Below the pieces are notes generated by a model. It saw only the letters and a program-made list of their open reading frames with translations, searched no databases and had not been told where the DNA came from. This document shows positions 49,208 through 57,035 of a stretch of 64,000 nt of DNA, piece by piece (the stretch's first letter is position 1; the number at the start of each line of letters is the position of its first letter). Source of the DNA: Formosa sp030427735 (GTDB lineage: Bacteria; Bacteroidota; Bacteroidia; Flavobacteriales; Flavobacteriaceae); contig NZ_CP195158.1 in the NCBI RefSeq assembly GCF_051200825.1, positions 2,976,001 to 3,040,000 of the forward strand. The letters run 5' to 3'. The position numbers and the translations under genes are program-made.

Positions 49208-49536
49208 TGCATATCAACCTTCCCGAAAAACGATATTATGGTATTGGCGAAGTCGCTAAAGCATTTGCCGTTAACACCTCCCTAATTCGGTTTTGGGAAA
49301 AAGAATTCGATGTTCTTAAACCCAAAAAAAACGCTAAAGGCAATCGAAAATTTACACCAGAAGACATCAAAAACCTTAAATTGATCTATCATTTGGTAAA
49401 AGAACGAGGATTTACGTTAGAGGGCGCAAAAACACATCTAAAGGAAGAAAAACAAAAAACTTTAACTAACTTTGATATTATCGATAAATTAGAAGATATT
49501 AAAAACCAACTTATTAAAATTAAAAATCAACTTTAA
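49207..49536 (+). CDS. MerR-family transcriptional regulator
   Basis: A 109-residue protein with a MerR winged-helix start (RYYGIGEVAKAFAVNTSLIRFWEKEFDVLKPKKNAKGNRKFTPEDI) and a short C-terminal dimerisation helix, without an effector domain. The effector is unknown. Its ATG overlaps the stop of the M23 peptidase gene, and a LemA gene follows after 12 bases, so it may belong to one transcript running to 51406. Confidence 0.9.
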   Translation: MHINLPEKRYYGIGEVAKAFAVNTSLIRFWEKEFDVLKPKKNAKGNRKFTPEDIKNLKLIYHLVKERGFTLEGAKTHLKEEKQKTLTNFDIIDKLEDIKNQLIKIKNQL

Positions 49537-49548
49537 AAACTACCAATC

Positions 49549-50148
49549 ATGAAAAAATGGTTAATTCCGGTAATTATTATTGCCATAATTGTATTCGGGC
49601 TTTACAAATGGGGTGTTGGCTTTAACAATACAGCCGTAAAATTAAACGAAAATGTAAGCGAAGCTTGGGGTAACGTACAAACCGCATACCAACGCCGTAA
49701 CGACTTAATTGGTAATCTGGTAAAAACCGTTCAGGGTGCGGCCGATTTTGAAAGATCGACCTTAACCGAAGTCATCGAAGCGCGTGCAAAAGCTACGGCT
49801 ACTACAATTAATCCAGAAAATATCACGCCAGAGCAATTACAACAATTTAACGAAGCTCAAGGCGGACTAAGCAGTGCTTTATCGCGTTTATTAGTTTCGG
49901 TAGAACGCTATCCGGACCTCAAAGCCAATCAGAATTTTCTAAAGCTTCAAGACGAATTAACAAGCACAGAAAACACCATACAAACTGCAAGAGTGCGCTA
50001 TAACGAAGCCATAAAACCTTATAACAATCACATCAAAACATTTCCAAATTCACTGCTAGCAGGCTTATTTAATTTTGAATCTAAACCGTATTTCGACGCC
50101 GAAGCTGGAGCTGAAAAACCTGTAGATGTTAATTTCGATTTTAAATAA
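49549..50148 (+). CDS. lemA: LemA family protein
   Basis: A 199-residue protein with one N-terminal membrane helix (LIPVIIIAIIVFGLYKWG) and a four-helix LemA domain (NVSEAWGNVQTAYQRRNDLIGNLVKTVQGAADFE). The function of LemA is unsettled; the family is often paired with TPM-domain proteins, as here. Membrane-bound with the domain probably outside. 5 bases separate it from the next TPM gene. Confidence 0.94.
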   Translation: MKKWLIPVIIIAIIVFGLYKWGVGFNNTAVKLNENVSEAWGNVQTAYQRRNDLIGNLVKTVQGAADFERSTLTEVIEARAKATATTINPENITPEQLQQFNEAQGGLSSALSRLLVSVERYPDLKANQNFLKLQDELTSTENTIQTARVRYNEAIKPYNNHIKTFPNSLLAGLFNFESKPYFDAEAGAEKPVDVNFDFK

Positions 50149-50153
50149 GTAAC

Positions 50154-50594
50154 ATGAACTTTAAGGTAGAACATTTTTTAAGCAAAAAAGAGGAACAGGA
50201 AATTGTTGATGCTATTCGCGTAGCCGAAAGCCATACCTCTGGAGAAATTCGTATTCATATTGAAGGTACAGCCTCTATCGATCCTTACGAACGTGCTATG
50301 GAAGTGTTTCATATACTTAAAATGGATAACACCAAACTGAGAAATGGTGTGTTAATATATGTTGCCGTAGAAGACAAAACTTTTGTCATTTACGGCGACA
50401 AAGGTATTAACGATGCGGTTGACGATAATTTTTGGAACAGCACCAAAGACATTATTCAAAACCACTTTAAACAAGGGCAATTTAAACAAGGCCTTATAGA
50501 AGGTGTTCTTAAAGCTGGGAAAGAGTTACAAGACAACTTTCCTTGGGATGCCCACGATATAAACGAATTACCTAACGACATTTCAAAAGGATAG
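50154..50594 (+). CDS. TPM domain protein (soluble)
   Basis: A 146-residue protein made of one TPM_phosphatase domain (SKKEEQEIVDAIRVAESHTSGEIRIHIEG, then NGVLIYVAVEDKTFVIYGDKGIND) without a signal peptide or membrane helix. It is the usual middle gene of a lemA-TPM-TPM cluster. Activity is unknown; some TPM proteins show phosphatase activity. 2 bases before the next gene. Confidence 0.9.
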   Translation: MNFKVEHFLSKKEEQEIVDAIRVAESHTSGEIRIHIEGTASIDPYERAMEVFHILKMDNTKLRNGVLIYVAVEDKTFVIYGDKGINDAVDDNFWNSTKDIIQNHFKQGQFKQGLIEGVLKAGKELQDNFPWDAHDINELPNDISKG

Positions 50595-50596
50595 TT

Positions 50597-51406
50597 TTGC
50601 AAACCTCTAAAAACACTTGGCTTTTATTAACCTGCTGCATTGCATTTTGTTTTACACAAATACTTACAGCACAGTTCGACATTCCTAAAAAGCCAGAATT
50701 CCAAACGAGTGTTTACGACTATATTAACTTACTTTCGGCTAACGAAAAATCGGCTTTAGAAAACAAACTCGTAAAGTATTCCGATACCACCTCAACCCAA
50801 ATTGTTATTGCCATAATAGCAACTACTAAAGGAGAAAACATTGGACTTTTAGCTCCTAAATGGGCTCAAGATTGGGGCATTGGCCAAGCCAAAGAAGACA
50901 ATGGTGTATTTATACTTTTGGCCAAAGACGACCGAAAAATATGGATTGCCCCGGGTTATGGTGTAGAACATAAATTAACAGCAGGCATCGTTGGCGAATT
51001 AACACGAAATGTTATTATTCCCGAATTTAAAACAGGAAACTATTACCTAGGCCTAGACAAGGGCTCCGATGCCATTTTTCAGCTTTTAATGGGGGAATAC
51101 CAAGGTACCAGACAAAATGCCCAGAGTGATGGGTTACCGCCTGGACTGGTCTTTTTTATGATTATTATGTTTATCATTTTTTTAATTGCCATCTCCAAAA
51201 ACAAACGCGGTGGCGGCGGCGGAAGAAATGGTGGACATCGCGGCGGCCCTAGCATTTGGGATGCCATTATTTTAAGCAATATGGGGCGCGGAAGTTACGG
51301 TGGGGGGTTTGGAGGAAGCTCTGGCGGTGGATTTGGTGGAGGCGGATTCGGTGGTGGATTTGGCGGCGGTGGCTTTAGCGGTGGCGGCGCCGGTGGTAGC
51401 TGGTAA
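50597..51406 (+). CDS. TPM domain membrane protein with glycine-rich tail
   Basis: A 269-residue protein: signal peptide (about 1-26), periplasmic TPM domain (about 36-160, YDYINLLSANEKSALENKL, GVFILLAKDDRKIWIAPGYG), a membrane helix (GLVFFMIIMFIIFLIAI, about 176-192) and a Gly/Phe/Ser-rich tail to the end. The start is TTG at 50597, preceded by an AAAGGA ribosome-binding site. This architecture is standard for the third gene of lemA-TPM-TPM clusters (YgcG-like). Confidence 0.9.
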   Translation: MQTSKNTWLLLTCCIAFCFTQILTAQFDIPKKPEFQTSVYDYINLLSANEKSALENKLVKYSDTTSTQIVIAIIATTKGENIGLLAPKWAQDWGIGQAKEDNGVFILLAKDDRKIWIAPGYGVEHKLTAGIVGELTRNVIIPEFKTGNYYLGLDKGSDAIFQLLMGEYQGTRQNAQSDGLPPGLVFFMIIMFIIFLIAISKNKRGGGGGRNGGHRGGPSIWDAIILSNMGRGSYGGGFGGSSGGGFGGGGFGGGFGGGGFSGGGAGGSW

Positions 51407-51745
51407 ACCCTCATAAAAAACTTCACTCATACAACTTTCTAGTTTTAGGGCTCGCAACTTAAAACAACATCTTACGGTTTTATAATGTTTAATGGATTTT
51501 TTCTTTACCGTTAAAAATTCACAGATTAAACACTATAAAAAACAGAAAAGCTACCGAACGATTAGTCCTATCTAATCTCTTTTTAACACAAAAAGAATTG
51601 AATCTCTGTATGGCATTGCATCACACGCATTCTTCTTAATTTTAAGGGCTTATCCTTTTTCATTGCTATATTTTTCTATAACTTTAAAAGAAAAACACTA
51701 CGAAACCTTGCTCAAGAACTTTTGGTTTCAAAGAAACAATAGCCT
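51407..51745. other. Intergenic region between the TPM cluster and MscS
   Basis: AT-rich, without a hairpin terminator or a clear TAnnTTTG box. Nothing recognisable beyond scattered T runs. Confidence 0.5.
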
Positions 51746-52678
51746 ATGAAAAAGCACTCTAATCTCATTTTTAGCATCCTTATTTTTGTTCTTATTTTTC
51801 TAATTAAACCTTTAGCCGAATGGATTCATCTCACCTTCAATATCGATGTTTCTATTTTTTTAACACAACGTGGTAATTTTTTAATTGCCAGTGGTGCTTG
51901 GGTACTTATTGAAGCAATAAAAAAACTAAAAAACAGATTTTTAAACAGGTACGACATCTCTATAGAAAACAATTTGCATTCACGAAAAGTGCATACCCAA
52001 ATTGATATCCTAGAAAAAATCATCATTTTCATTATAATAATGATGGCTATAGGCCTGATTTTGTTATCGTTCGAAAGCATCAAAAAGTTTGGAGTAGGCT
52101 TATTTGCATCGGCTGGTGTAGCAGGTATCATTCTAGGTTTATCGGCTCAAAAAGTTGTGGGCGCCTTATTAGCTGGAATTCAAATTGCGATTACTCAACC
52201 CTTCAGAATTGAAGATGCAGTAGTGGTTGAAGGCGAATGGGGATGGATTGAAGAAATTAATTTAACCTACGTTGTTGTTAGACTGTGGGACAAACGCCGT
52301 TTAGTACTTCCCGCTTCTTACTTTTTAGAGAAACCTTTCCAGAACTGGACGAGAACCAGTGCCGACATTATAGGCACCGTTTTTCTTTACACCGATTACA
52401 ACGTGCCATTCGATGCTCTTAGAACCGAATTAACCCGTCTACTAAAAAGTACCGACTTATGGGACGGACAAGCCAACGTGCTACAAGTAACAGACACCAC
52501 AGAAAGCACTGTTGAAATACGTATTTTAGTAAGTGCTAAAAATTCGCCAACAGCTTGGGATTTGCGCGTATTCATCAGAGAAAAAATGGTAGATTTTATA
52601 AAACAAAACTATCCAGAAAGCCTACCAAAAACACGCGTAAGTTTAAAAGAACAACAACTAGAGATTGATAAAAAATAA
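51746..52678 (+). CDS. MscS-family mechanosensitive ion channel
   Basis: A 310-residue inner-membrane channel with membrane helices near 10-30, about 43-60 and about 84-108, then the pore helix region GVGLFASAGVAGIILGLSAQKVVGALLAGIQIAITQPFRIEDAV typical of MscS TM3 and the start of the beta domain. A cytosolic C-terminal vestibule follows. It releases solutes under osmotic down-shock. Monocistronic, convergent with obgE (25 bases apart). Confidence 0.93.
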   Translation: MKKHSNLIFSILIFVLIFLIKPLAEWIHLTFNIDVSIFLTQRGNFLIASGAWVLIEAIKKLKNRFLNRYDISIENNLHSRKVHTQIDILEKIIIFIIIMMAIGLILLSFESIKKFGVGLFASAGVAGIILGLSAQKVVGALLAGIQIAITQPFRIEDAVVVEGEWGWIEEINLTYVVVRLWDKRRLVLPASYFLEKPFQNWTRTSADIIGTVFLYTDYNVPFDALRTELTRLLKSTDLWDGQANVLQVTDTTESTVEIRILVSAKNSPTAWDLRVFIREKMVDFIKQNYPESLPKTRVSLKEQQLEIDKK

Positions 52679-52703
52679 TACGTCAACCCTTATTAAAGTA
52701 CAG

Positions 52704-53702
52704 TTAATCGTTTAACATATTCCACAGTTTATCTTTTAACTGGGTAATCCCTTGTTGGGCTACAGCCGATATAAATAAATAGTCTACTGTTAATGTTTTG
52801 TCTAGTTCAGCTTTTAATTCTGCTTTCAATTCATCGTCTAACATATCGCATTTAGAAATGGCAATTAAGCGATCTTTATCTAACATTTCTGGATTATAGC
52901 GTCGTAATTCGTCTAACAAAATTTCGTATTGTTTGGCGATATCTTCAGCATCGGCAGGAATTAAAAACAATAAGGTTGAGTTACGCTCGATATGACGTAA
53001 AAAATAATAGCCTAAGCCTTTACCTTCTGCCGCTCCTTCTATAATTCCTGGAATATCGGCCATAACAAAAGTTTGAAAATCACGATATTCTACAATTCCT
53101 AAATTAGGCTTAAGAGTGGTAAATTCGTAATCTGCAATTTTAGGTTTTGCCGAAGTAATTACAGAAAGTAAAGTAGATTTACCGGCATTAGGAAAACCGA
53201 CTAAACCTACATCGGCCAATACTTTTAGCTCTAAAGTAATATGCTTTTCTTCTAAAGGCATACCCGGTTGTGCGTAACGCGGTGTTTGGTTGGTTGCACT
53301 TTTAAAATGCCAGTTACCACGGCCACCCATTCCGCCTTCGCAAATAACACGTTCTTCTTGATCTTCTGTAATTTCAAAAAGTATGGTGTTGGTTTCGCTA
53401 TCGCGAACTACAGTTCCTAAAGGCACATCGATATAAACATCTTCGCCATCGGCTCCTGTACTGCGGCCACTACTACCATGTTCGCCATGTCCTGCCTTAA
53501 AATGGCGCTTAAATTTTAAATGATATAAGGTCCAAAGGTTGGAATTCCCCTTAACGATAACATGACCGCCACGTCCACCATCTCCACCATCCGGGCCACC
53601 TTTAGCCACATATTTTTCGCGATGTAAATGTGTAGATCCTTTACCGCCGTTTCCAGAAGTTACATGAATTTTTACATAGTCTACAAAATTTCCTTCAGTC
53701 AT
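52704..53702 (-). CDS. obgE: GTPase ObgE/CgtA
   Basis: A 332-residue ribosome-associated GTPase. The N-terminal Obg fold is glycine-rich (GNGGKGSTHLHREKYVAKGG, GGRGGHVIVKG). The G domain has G1 GFPNAGKST, G3 DIPGI and G4 SKCD. It lacks the extra C-terminal domain of some Gram-positive Obg proteins. Essential in most bacteria. The upstream gap holds a MITE-like element, which could affect its promoter; the HPRT-adenylate kinase gene lies further upstream in the same direction. Confidence 0.96.
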   Translation of the reverse strand: MTEGNFVDYVKIHVTSGNGGKGSTHLHREKYVAKGGPDGGDGGRGGHVIVKGNSNLWTLYHLKFKRHFKAGHGEHGSSGRSTGADGEDVYIDVPLGTVVRDSETNTILFEITEDQEERVICEGGMGGRGNWHFKSATNQTPRYAQPGMPLEEKHITLELKVLADVGLVGFPNAGKSTLLSVITSAKPKIADYEFTTLKPNLGIVEYRDFQTFVMADIPGIIEGAAEGKGLGYYFLRHIERNSTLLFLIPADAEDIAKQYEILLDELRRYNPEMLDKDRLIAISKCDMLDDELKAELKAELDKTLTVDYLFISAVAQQGITQLKDKLWNMLND

Positions 53703-53760
53703 GTTTTTCGTTTTTATTGTGTTTATACAAACAGCACCTTATATAGCAGTATAGTGTATA

Positions 53761-53895
53761 AAAAAGGCTGTCTGAGAAGTTTATTTTTCGTCAATCTGAA
53801 TGTATTTCAGATTCTCATAAGACCAATCTTTAATATAATGAGATTCTGCGTTACGCACAGAATGACGAACTGTTTAACCTTTTGGACAGCCTCTT
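53761..53895. mobile_element. MITE-like element upstream of obgE
   Basis: About 135 bp with terminal inverted repeats: AAAAGGCTGTCTGAGAA at 53762 on, against AAGAGGCTGTCCAAAA read inward from 53895. Inside are a hairpin AATCTGAA/TTCAGATT and a second stem with ATTCTG...CAGAAT. No open frame. Elements with GGCTGTCC ends and CAGATTCTCAT inner words recur in flavobacterial genomes (from memory). The termini may supply termination for the HPRT-adenylate kinase transcript. Confidence 0.7.
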
Positions 53896-53920
53896 ATAAT
53901 TTTTAATCTTAGAAGCTAAC

Positions 53921-55030
53921 TTACAACTGATCTATAACAGCACTTAAACGCTCTGTTATTTCTTCTATAGAACCCACGCCGTTTACTCCAAAATACTTAT
54001 TTTGTGCAGTATAATACTCTTTAAGTATGGCCGTTTTGTTGTAATATTCTTTAATACGATTTGCGATAATGCTTTCGTCTGCATCATCACTTCTTCCACT
54101 GGTTTTACCGCGCTCCAACAGACGATCTATTAACACCTGATCTTCAACTTCTAGAGCTATCATAGCACTAATTTCAGAATCTTTAGATTGCATTAACTCG
54201 TCTAAAGCTGCAGCTTGCGCATTGGTTCTAGGAAAACCATCAAAAATAAAACCGTTAGCGCCTGCATTTTTTTCTACCTCGGCATTTAACATATCTATAG
54301 TCACTTTATCTGGAACCAATTCACCTTTATCCATGTAAGACTTTGCTAACATGCCAAGAGCGGTTTCGTTTTTAATATTGTTACGAAATACGTCGCCTGT
54401 AGAGATGTGTACTAAATCGTATTTTTCTTTTAAGAAATTTGCTTGCGTTCCTTTTCCAGCACCTGGAGGTCCAAATAGGACTAAATTTGTCATATGTTGC
54501 GTTGTTTTAATTTGATATACTTCAGGCAAATCGCGCCCTAAACCATCGTAATCTAAGCCATATCCCACAATAAATTTATCTGGAATTTCTAGGCCTACGT
54601 AGTGCAATTTAAAATCGCGTTTGTAGGCTGTTGGCTTAAAAAACAGGGTGGCAATGGTTAACGATTTTACCTTTTCGTTTTTAAAAATGCGATGTATTTC
54701 GGCTAAAGTTCTTCCCGAATCTATAATATCTTCTAAAATAATAACCGAGCGCCCAGTTAAATCTTGGGTTAAACCAATTAAGCGCTGGATGTCTTCGGTA
54801 GATTTTACGCCTTCGTACGAAGCCAACTTTATAAAAGTTACCTCGCAAGGTTTTGGATATTTCTTTACAAAATCGCTTACAATCATAAACGATCCGTTTA
54901 AAACACCAACAAAAACAGGAATTTCATCTGCAAAATCTTCTGCAATCTGATTTACCATTTTTTGTAAGGCTTCATCTATTTGTTGGGCTGAAATAAATGG
55001 CTTAAAAAATTTATCATGCAGTTTAATCAT
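53921..55030 (-). CDS. adk: Hypoxanthine phosphoribosyltransferase-adenylate kinase fusion
   Basis: A 369-residue two-domain enzyme from the ATG at 55030. Residues about 1-175 are a type I phosphoribosyltransferase with the PRPP loop EDIIDSGRT (100-108), for purine-base salvage. From about Met180 a full adenylate kinase follows with P-loop FGPPGAGKGT (186-195), the AMP site FDGFPRTNAQ and the RLLERGKTSGRSDD lid. The lid is short, with no zinc cysteines. The fusion makes IMP/GMP and then balances adenine nucleotides. Met180 has its own ATG at 54491-54493, so internal initiation of free Adk is possible. A -7 box at 55061-55068 excludes the longer upstream frame. Confidence 0.94.
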   Translation of the reverse strand: MIKLHDKFFKPFISAQQIDEALQKMVNQIAEDFADEIPVFVGVLNGSFMIVSDFVKKYPKPCEVTFIKLASYEGVKSTEDIQRLIGLTQDLTGRSVIILEDIIDSGRTLAEIHRIFKNEKVKSLTIATLFFKPTAYKRDFKLHYVGLEIPDKFIVGYGLDYDGLGRDLPEVYQIKTTQHMTNLVLFGPPGAGKGTQANFLKEKYDLVHISTGDVFRNNIKNETALGMLAKSYMDKGELVPDKVTIDMLNAEVEKNAGANGFIFDGFPRTNAQAAALDELMQSKDSEISAMIALEVEDQVLIDRLLERGKTSGRSDDADESIIANRIKEYYNKTAILKEYYTAQNKYFGVNGVGSIEEITERLSAVIDQL

Positions 55031-55060
55031 AAACAATACCTTGTTTTTGTTAATTCTCAG

Positions 55061-55068
55061 CAAAGATA
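55061..55068 (-). promoter_or_regulatory. -7 box of the HPRT-adenylate kinase gene
   Basis: Plus-strand CAAAGATA reads TATCTTTG on the minus strand, about 30 bases before the chosen ATG at 55030. It supports that start. Confidence 0.6.
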
Positions 55069-55127
55069 ATCAATTGAAACCTATAATCTAATTTAAGAAA
55101 AGGGTTTTCGGCGTATTGATTCTTAAT

Positions 55128-55162
55128 TTTGCAAAAAAAATTCATATTAAAATGTATTTTTG
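55128..55162 (+). promoter_or_regulatory. Promoter of purK-purE
   Basis: TTTG (55128-55131) and TATTTTTG (55155-55162), with a rather long 23-base spacer. It lies upstream of the ATG at 55198 and shows that the frame opening at 55129 is not the start. Confidence 0.6.
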
Positions 55163-55197
55163 CAAGGTCTAAAAAACACGAGTCAAACAACAATTAC

Positions 55198-56352
55198 ATG
55201 AATTACTTTTCTTCCCCTTTCAAATTAGGCATCCTTGGTGGTGGCCAACTAGGCAAAATGTTAATTGCCGAAACGCGTAAATTCGATATTTACACAGCAG
55301 TTTTAGACCCTAGTGAAGAAGCCCCTTGTAAATTTGGAAGCAACGAATTCCACCTTGGTGATTTAATGGATTTCGATACCGTTTTCAACTTTGGTAAGCA
55401 AGTAGATGTTTTAACCATTGAAATAGAAAATGTAAATGTAAATGCACTTGAAGCTCTAGAAAAAGAAGGCATTAAGGTATATCCTTCTTCTAAAACGTTA
55501 CGCACCATTCAAAACAAAGCTACCCAAAAATTATTTTACACAGACCACAAGCTACCTACGGCTCCATTTTCTCGATTCGCCTATACGGCAGAGATTAAAG
55601 ATGCCATTACAAACGGTGGCCTTACCGTGCCTTTTGTTTGGAAAAGCGCACAATTTGGCTACGATGGTACTGGCGTAAAAATTGTACACAAAGTCTCAGA
55701 TTTAAACGGATTACCAAATGTGGAATGCATTGCAGAGACTTTAGTCCCTTTTAAGAATGAACTATCTGTAATCGTTGCCAGAAACGTTTCTGGAGATATT
55801 AAAACCTACCCTGTTGTAGAAATGGAATTTCATCCAGAAGCCAACCAGGTAGAATATGTTATTTGCCCAGCAAGAATAGACGCAACTGTTGCTAAAAAAG
55901 CTACCGAAGTCGCATTAAACGTCGCTAAAGCTTTTAACCATGTAGGATTACTGGCTGTTGAAATGTTTCAAACACACGATAACGAGATTCTAATTAACGA
56001 AGTGGCGCCCAGACCTCATAATTCTGGGCACCAAAGTATAGAAGCCAGTTACACGTCGCAATTCGAACAGCATTTACGTGCCGTGTTAGATTTGCCTTTG
56101 GGTAATACCGCTAACAAAACCAATGGCATTATGGTAAACCTGGTTGGTGCCGAAGGACATACAGGTAATGTTGTTTATAAAAACATCGACACTATTTTAG
56201 CTATGGATGGCGTTACACCACACATTTACGGCAAAAAACAAACACGTCCGTTTAGAAAAATGGGGCACGTAACCATTGTAAACGACAACATGGCCGAGGC
56301 CAGACAAATAGCAGAGCAAGTAAAAAATACCATTAAGGTAGTTACAGAATAG
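55198..56352 (+). CDS. purK: 5-(carboxyamino)imidazole ribonucleotide synthase
   Basis: ATP-dependent carboxylation of AIR to N5-CAIR in purine synthesis. 384 residues from MNYFSSPFKLGILGGGQLG. ATP-grasp fold with the N-terminal GGGQLGKM loop, TIEIENVN, and the NEVAPRPHNSGHQSIEA active-site segment. The start at 55198 agrees with the family and with the promoter box inside the longer frame. purE follows 35 bases later, so the two steps are co-encoded. Confidence 0.96.
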   Translation: MNYFSSPFKLGILGGGQLGKMLIAETRKFDIYTAVLDPSEEAPCKFGSNEFHLGDLMDFDTVFNFGKQVDVLTIEIENVNVNALEALEKEGIKVYPSSKTLRTIQNKATQKLFYTDHKLPTAPFSRFAYTAEIKDAITNGGLTVPFVWKSAQFGYDGTGVKIVHKVSDLNGLPNVECIAETLVPFKNELSVIVARNVSGDIKTYPVVEMEFHPEANQVEYVICPARIDATVAKKATEVALNVAKAFNHVGLLAVEMFQTHDNEILINEVAPRPHNSGHQSIEASYTSQFEQHLRAVLDLPLGNTANKTNGIMVNLVGAEGHTGNVVYKNIDTILAMDGVTPHIYGKKQTRPFRKMGHVTIVNDNMAEARQIAEQVKNTIKVVTE

Positions 56353-56387
56353 CAACACCTAATTATAAAGAAATAAAATAACACATT

Positions 56388-56867
56388 ATGAGTAAAGTAG
56401 GCGTTATTATGGGAAGCAAAAGCGATCTTCCTGTTATGAAAGAAGCAATAGACATTTTAAAAGGTTTTGATATTGAGGTAGAAGTCGATATCGTTTCGGC
56501 ACATCGTACCCCAGAAAAACTATTCGATTACGGAAAACATGCGCACACCCGAGGCATAAAAGTAATTGTTGCAGGCGCTGGCGGTGCTGCTCACCTCCCT
56601 GGAATGGTGGCTTCTTTATCGCCACTACCTGTAATTGGTGTGCCTGTAAAAAGTAGTAATTCTATAGATGGTTGGGACTCTGTATTATCGATACTTCAAA
56701 TGCCAGGCGGTGTTCCTGTTGCCACAGTTGCACTAAACGGCGCCAAGAACGCAGGTATTTTAGCTGCCCAAATTATTGGCTGTTCAGATACTTGTGTGTT
56801 AGATAAGATTGTGTTGTATAAAGAAGGGCTAAAAGCTAAAGTTATAGACTCTGCCAAAGAGTTATAA
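56388..56867 (+). CDS. purE: N5-carboxyaminoimidazole ribonucleotide mutase
   Basis: Converts N5-CAIR to CAIR, the step after PurK. 159 residues, class I PurE with GSKSDLPVM, SAHRTPEKLFDYG (catalytic His) and AGAGGAAHLPGMVA. Second gene of the purKE pair, ended by a strong terminator. Confidence 0.97.
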   Translation: MSKVGVIMGSKSDLPVMKEAIDILKGFDIEVEVDIVSAHRTPEKLFDYGKHAHTRGIKVIVAGAGGAAHLPGMVASLSPLPVIGVPVKSSNSIDGWDSVLSILQMPGGVPVATVALNGAKNAGILAAQIIGCSDTCVLDKIVLYKEGLKAKVIDSAKEL

Positions 56868-56872
56868 AAACA

Positions 56873-56901
56873 AAAAAGCCTCGAAATTCGAGGCTTTTTT
56901 T
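56873..56901 (+). terminator. Terminator of purKE
   Basis: AAAAAGCCTCG pairs with CGAGGCTTTTT around a 5-base loop, ending in seven T. Six bases after the purE stop. Confidence 0.92.
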
Positions 56902-57035
56902 CGCTATTAATCAATAAATTTTTTCAGAGTAACCAGCTCTTTTATGAAAAAAATCTTTGCAAAGATAGACAAAATCACTATACACGCACAACACAATCTA
57001 TTATTTAACATTTTTTTATAATTTAATTAAACAAA

